From DATBFU01 sp035498405 (GTDB taxonomy: Bacteria > Acidobacteriota > Thermoanaerobaculia > UBA5066 > Gp7-AA6), in the NCBI GenBank assembly GCA_035498405.1, contig DATKAE010000089.1, forward strand, positions 18,527-82,526: a DNA stretch of 64,000 bases. Direction: 5' to 3'. Below the pieces are notes generated by a model that was given only the letters and a program-made list of their open reading frames with translations, was not told the DNA's origin and searched no databases. Below are positions 61,710 to 64,000 of this stretch, one piece after another. The translations under genes were made by a program, and so were the position numbers. Position 1 is the first letter of the stretch. Every line of letters begins with the position of its first letter.

Positions 61710-62795
61710 CTAATTGGGGAACAGGTATGCCGTCACGGCGAAGATCGCGTAAACCGCGAGAAGCTGGACTCCCGCGTACCAGGCGGAGCGTCCGCCCGAG
61801 ACCACGAAGGAGACCGTCAGCGTGGTGAGCAGGACGAGGATCACCTGGCCGGGGCCGAAGTTCAGGTCCATCGGCGTCGGCGCCACGAAGTAGCTGAGGA
61901 TCACGAGAACCGGGGCCACGAAGAGGGCGATCTGTGACGAGCTGCCCATGGCGACGCCGACGGCGAGATCCACGCGATTCTTGCGGGCCGCCGCGAAGGC
62001 GGTGGTCATCTCGGCAGCGCCGCCGACCAGCGACACGACGACGAACCCGACGAATGCCTTCGTCATCCCGAGGCTCGTGGCCGCCTGCTGCACCGACTCC
62101 ACGAAGATCTCGCTGACCACGGCGATGCCGAGTGTCGCCAGGGCGAGCGCGCCAAGGGCGATCGGAAGGGGCCACGGCGTCTCTTCGTGCTCCTCGCCCC
62201 CCACGCTCGCGAAGACGTCGCGATGGGTCTTCAGCGAGAAGACCAGGCTGAGCGCGTACGTGACCAGGAGAATGCAGGCGATGCCGAGGGAAAGGGAAGG
62301 CATGTAAGAGGCGAACCTTTCCGGGTCCACGCGGGAGACCGCGGACGGGACGACGAGGGCGACCGTCGCGAGCAGGAGCATTCCGGCCTGCGTGCGCGCG
62401 TTGGCCGGGTTGAATTCCTGCTTGTGATGCTTGAGGCCCCCGAGCAGGAACGCACCGCCGAGCATGAAGAGGCTGTTGGTGACGATGGCCCCGACCATCG
62501 ACGCCTTCACGAGGTCGAGCATCCCGGCGCGCAGCGCCGTGATGGCGATGACGAGTTCGGTCAAGTTGCCGAGCGTCGCGTTCAAGAGCCCGCCGATGGC
62601 GTCTCCGGTCTTCGCGGCCACGCTCTCGGTCGCCTGGGAGAGGAGCGCGGCGAGCGGAATGATCGCCGCGACCGAGAGGAGGAAGAGGGCCGTGTGGGAC
62701 TCGGGGCGCATCTTCTCGGCGACGATCACCACCGGCACGAACACCAGGAGCCAGTAAAGAGGGTTCTTTCGGAGGTCGGCTAATACATGGCTCAC
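61710..62795 (-). CDS. CAX-type Ca2+/H+ antiporter
   Basis: 361 residues from GTG 62795, preceded by GAGGAGA; an ATG 39 bp upstream has none. About eleven membrane helices. The first alpha repeat is GGLLNATLGNLTELVIAITALRAG; the second is LVGGAAEMTTAFAAARKNRVDLAVGVAMGSSSQIALFV, with VGGAAEM where VGNAAEH is usual. It exports Ca2+ in exchange for protons. First gene of the CAX-VIT-barrel run. Confidence 0.9.
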   Translation of the reverse strand: MSHVLADLRKNPLYWLLVFVPVVIVAEKMRPESHTALFLLSVAAIIPLAALLSQATESVAAKTGDAIGGLLNATLGNLTELVIAITALRAGMLDLVKASMVGAIVTNSLFMLGGAFLLGGLKHHKQEFNPANARTQAGMLLLATVALVVPSAVSRVDPERFASYMPSLSLGIACILLVTYALSLVFSLKTHRDVFASVGGEEHEETPWPLPIALGALALATLGIAVVSEIFVESVQQAATSLGMTKAFVGFVVVSLVGGAAEMTTAFAAARKNRVDLAVGVAMGSSSQIALFVAPVLVILSYFVAPTPMDLNFGPGQVILVLLTTLTVSFVVSGGRSAWYAGVQLLAVYAIFAVTAYLFPN

Positions 62796-62885
62796 GCGTG
62801 TTCTCCTCGAAGGGGTCTCATGCGGCGAGACCATAACAGCTCTGCACCGTCCTTGGGGCTAGAGCTCCTGAATCCCGAGCCGGTA

Positions 62886-63005
62886 CTACTTCTTTGGCGC
62901 CCCTTCGACCTCGATCGCGTACGCCTCGACGCAGGTGAGGTCGACCGTGTCCCCGACGCTGATGCCCTCGAGATCGTCCGCTGCATCGCCATCACGCCTC
63001 CGCAA
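62886..63005 (-). pseudogene. Short C-terminal protein fragment, possible gene remnant
   Basis: A 39-codon frame from TTG 63005 overlapping the end of the dehydrogenase gene reads DDLEGISVGDTVDLTCVEAYAIEVE, like the C-terminal strand pair of small periplasmic proteins (VGDxVxVxxxEAxAIxVE). No full-length version is present, so I read it as a remnant or very short gene. Confidence 0.35.
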
Positions 63006-64000
63006 ACTGAACCACGACCTTGATGTCGTCCGGCTGCCGCTTCAGGGCTCGCGGGAACGCCTCCGGCGGCTCGCGGCGCGTGACGAGGCGTGCGAGCCAC
63101 TCGTGGTCCGCCTGCGCCAGGACTTGCCCCGCCTTGTACCAGTGCCGCTTGTTCGCGTTGACGCTGCCGATCACGACGTTGTTCTTGAGCACGGCCGCCG
63201 CCGCGACGTCCGCCACGGCGGGGCTCTCCGTGGATCCCCCGGTCCCGATGCCCGTGAGGCAAACGACTCCTCCCGCACCGAGCCCCCGGATGGACTCGTT
63301 GATGACCTGTCCGACCCCGGTGCACTCGATGACGATGTCGGGCTCTAGCCCCAAGTCCGCGACGGCCGTCGCGTGATAGGTGGCGCCCAGGGCCCGCACG
63401 AGCTCCGGCTTGGGTCCCGTCTTGTTCCGGTCGAGGACGTGGACCTCGAGGCCGCGCTGCTTTCCAATGAGGGCGGCGAGCAGGCCGATCGGCCCCGCGC
63501 CGGTCACGAGCACGGTCCGCGGCTCCCAGAAGGCGCGCCGGCCGACCGCGAGGACGTGCTCCCAGGCCTTGGCGACGACCGTCGTGGGCTCGAGCAGCAC
63601 GCCCAGCAGGCCGAGCGACCGCTCGACCTTCAGGACGTACTCGGGCTCGATCCGCCAGAGCCCGGACATGAAGCCGTCGATCTCCTTGATGCCGCGCTCG
63701 GTGTACCGGCCGTTGCGGCACATGTCCCATTCGCCGACGGCGCAGTTGGGGCAGGGCACGGGGTCGGGGCGCCGGACGATGCCGACCACGAGATCGCCCT
63801 TCTTGAGCGCGCCGCTCGGGCCGGGGTCCACCACCCGGCCGAGCGATTCGTGCCCGAGAACCAGGCGCGTCTTGCCCGGAGGGGCCCAGCCGTACTTGCC
63901 CTCCGCGATTTCGACGTCGGTCCCGCACACGCCGACCGCGACGGCTTCCACGAGCACCGATCCGCCGCTCGCGTCTGGCTCCGGGATCTCCTCCAGGCGG
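62992..64000 (-). CDS. Zinc-dependent glucose 1-dehydrogenase-like MDR enzyme (5' end beyond window)
   Basis: At least 335 residues; the frame runs off the window edge at 64000, so the N-terminus is missing. Catalytic zinc ligands are visible in VGVCGTDVEI and LGHESLG; the structural zinc lobe is PCPNCAVGEWDMC. Dinucleotide site VLVTGAGPIGLLAALIG, and the DRNKTGPKPELVRALGA segment after it. The set matches archaeal/bacterial glucose 1-dehydrogenases. The substrate sugar is inferred from family and from the nearby pentose-phosphate genes. Confidence 0.85.
   Translation of the reverse strand, partial: RLEEIPEPDASGGSVLVEAVAVGVCGTDVEIAEGKYGWAPPGKTRLVLGHESLGRVVDPGPSGALKKGDLVVGIVRRPDPVPCPNCAVGEWDMCRNGRYTERGIKEIDGFMSGLWRIEPEYVLKVERSLGLLGVLLEPTTVVAKAWEHVLAVGRRAFWEPRTVLVTGAGPIGLLAALIGKQRGLEVHVLDRNKTGPKPELVRALGATYHATAVADLGLEPDIVIECTGVGQVINESIRGLGAGGVVCLTGIGTGGSTESPAVADVAAAAVLKNNVVIGSVNANKRHWYKAGQVLAQADHEWLARLVTRREPPEAFPRALKRQPDDIKVVVQFAEA

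Overview
The window is about 64 kb of GC-rich, densely coded bacterial chromosome. Genes run in short strand-consistent operons with many 4-bp ATGA start/stop overlaps. I see no rRNA, tRNA, CRISPR array, transposase, integrase or phage module. The organism looks Gram-negative: it has an outer-membrane DUF481 protein, Mla-type lipid transport, lipoproteins and Tat substrates. It also looks like a respiring heterotroph with trace-gas metabolism. An Acidobacteriota-like host (Thermoanaerobaculia type) would fit, but that is an inference from gene content, not a measurement.

Layout. 1-13.1 kb is mixed: two ArsA-family ATPases, a methyltransferase, a B12-binding radical SAM enzyme, an exported amidohydrolase, a membrane-anchored Ser/Thr kinase that seems to start at a non-ATG codon, a MarR-CLC pair with its operator, a 5'-3' exonuclease, DoxX and a secreted repeat protein. 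13.2-27.4 kb, all on the minus strand, is a nitrous-oxide respiration locus: nnrS fusion, Crp/Fnr regulator, BldC-like regulator, Fe-S/FAD oxidoreductase, Rieske protein, cytochrome b, pentaheme cytochrome c, nosZ (clade II, Sec-type), nosB-like, nosD, nosF, nosL, nosY. 27.5-33.3 kb holds a small Cys-rich protein, DinB, a YeiH-type exporter, a divergent gamma-glutamyltransferase, a Tat-dependent FAD oxidase and a small lipoprotein.

33.4-44.3 kb is an aerobic CO dehydrogenase locus: mocA-like, xdhC-YHS, coxD (MoxR), patatin 1, coxE, patatin 2, coxM, coxS, coxL, then a sulfite-oxidase-fold molybdoprotein. CoxL carries AYRCSFR, the form I signature. Two paralogous patatin-like lipases sit on either side of coxE. 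The first is bounded by 13-bp direct repeats and followed by what looks like a truncated coxG start. Two nearly identical promoters (TTGACG-N16-TATAGC) precede the two halves of the locus.

44.3-49.2 kb holds small envelope and membrane proteins. 49.4-54.5 kb holds an ion channel and an Mla-type lipid ABC operon (mlaE with a STAS-like N-terminus, mlaF, mlaD, auxiliary lipoprotein, CYTH-like protein). 54.5-60.3 kb, minus strand, is an oxidative pentose-phosphate operon: gnd, polyphosphate-type glucokinase, zwf, large glycosidase. The window ends with a Ca2+/H+ antiporter operon and a partial zinc glucose-type dehydrogenase.

Taken together, CO oxidation could feed electrons to quinone or cytochromes, and N2O could serve as terminal acceptor through the dedicated bc-type complex. 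This link is inferred from gene content only.
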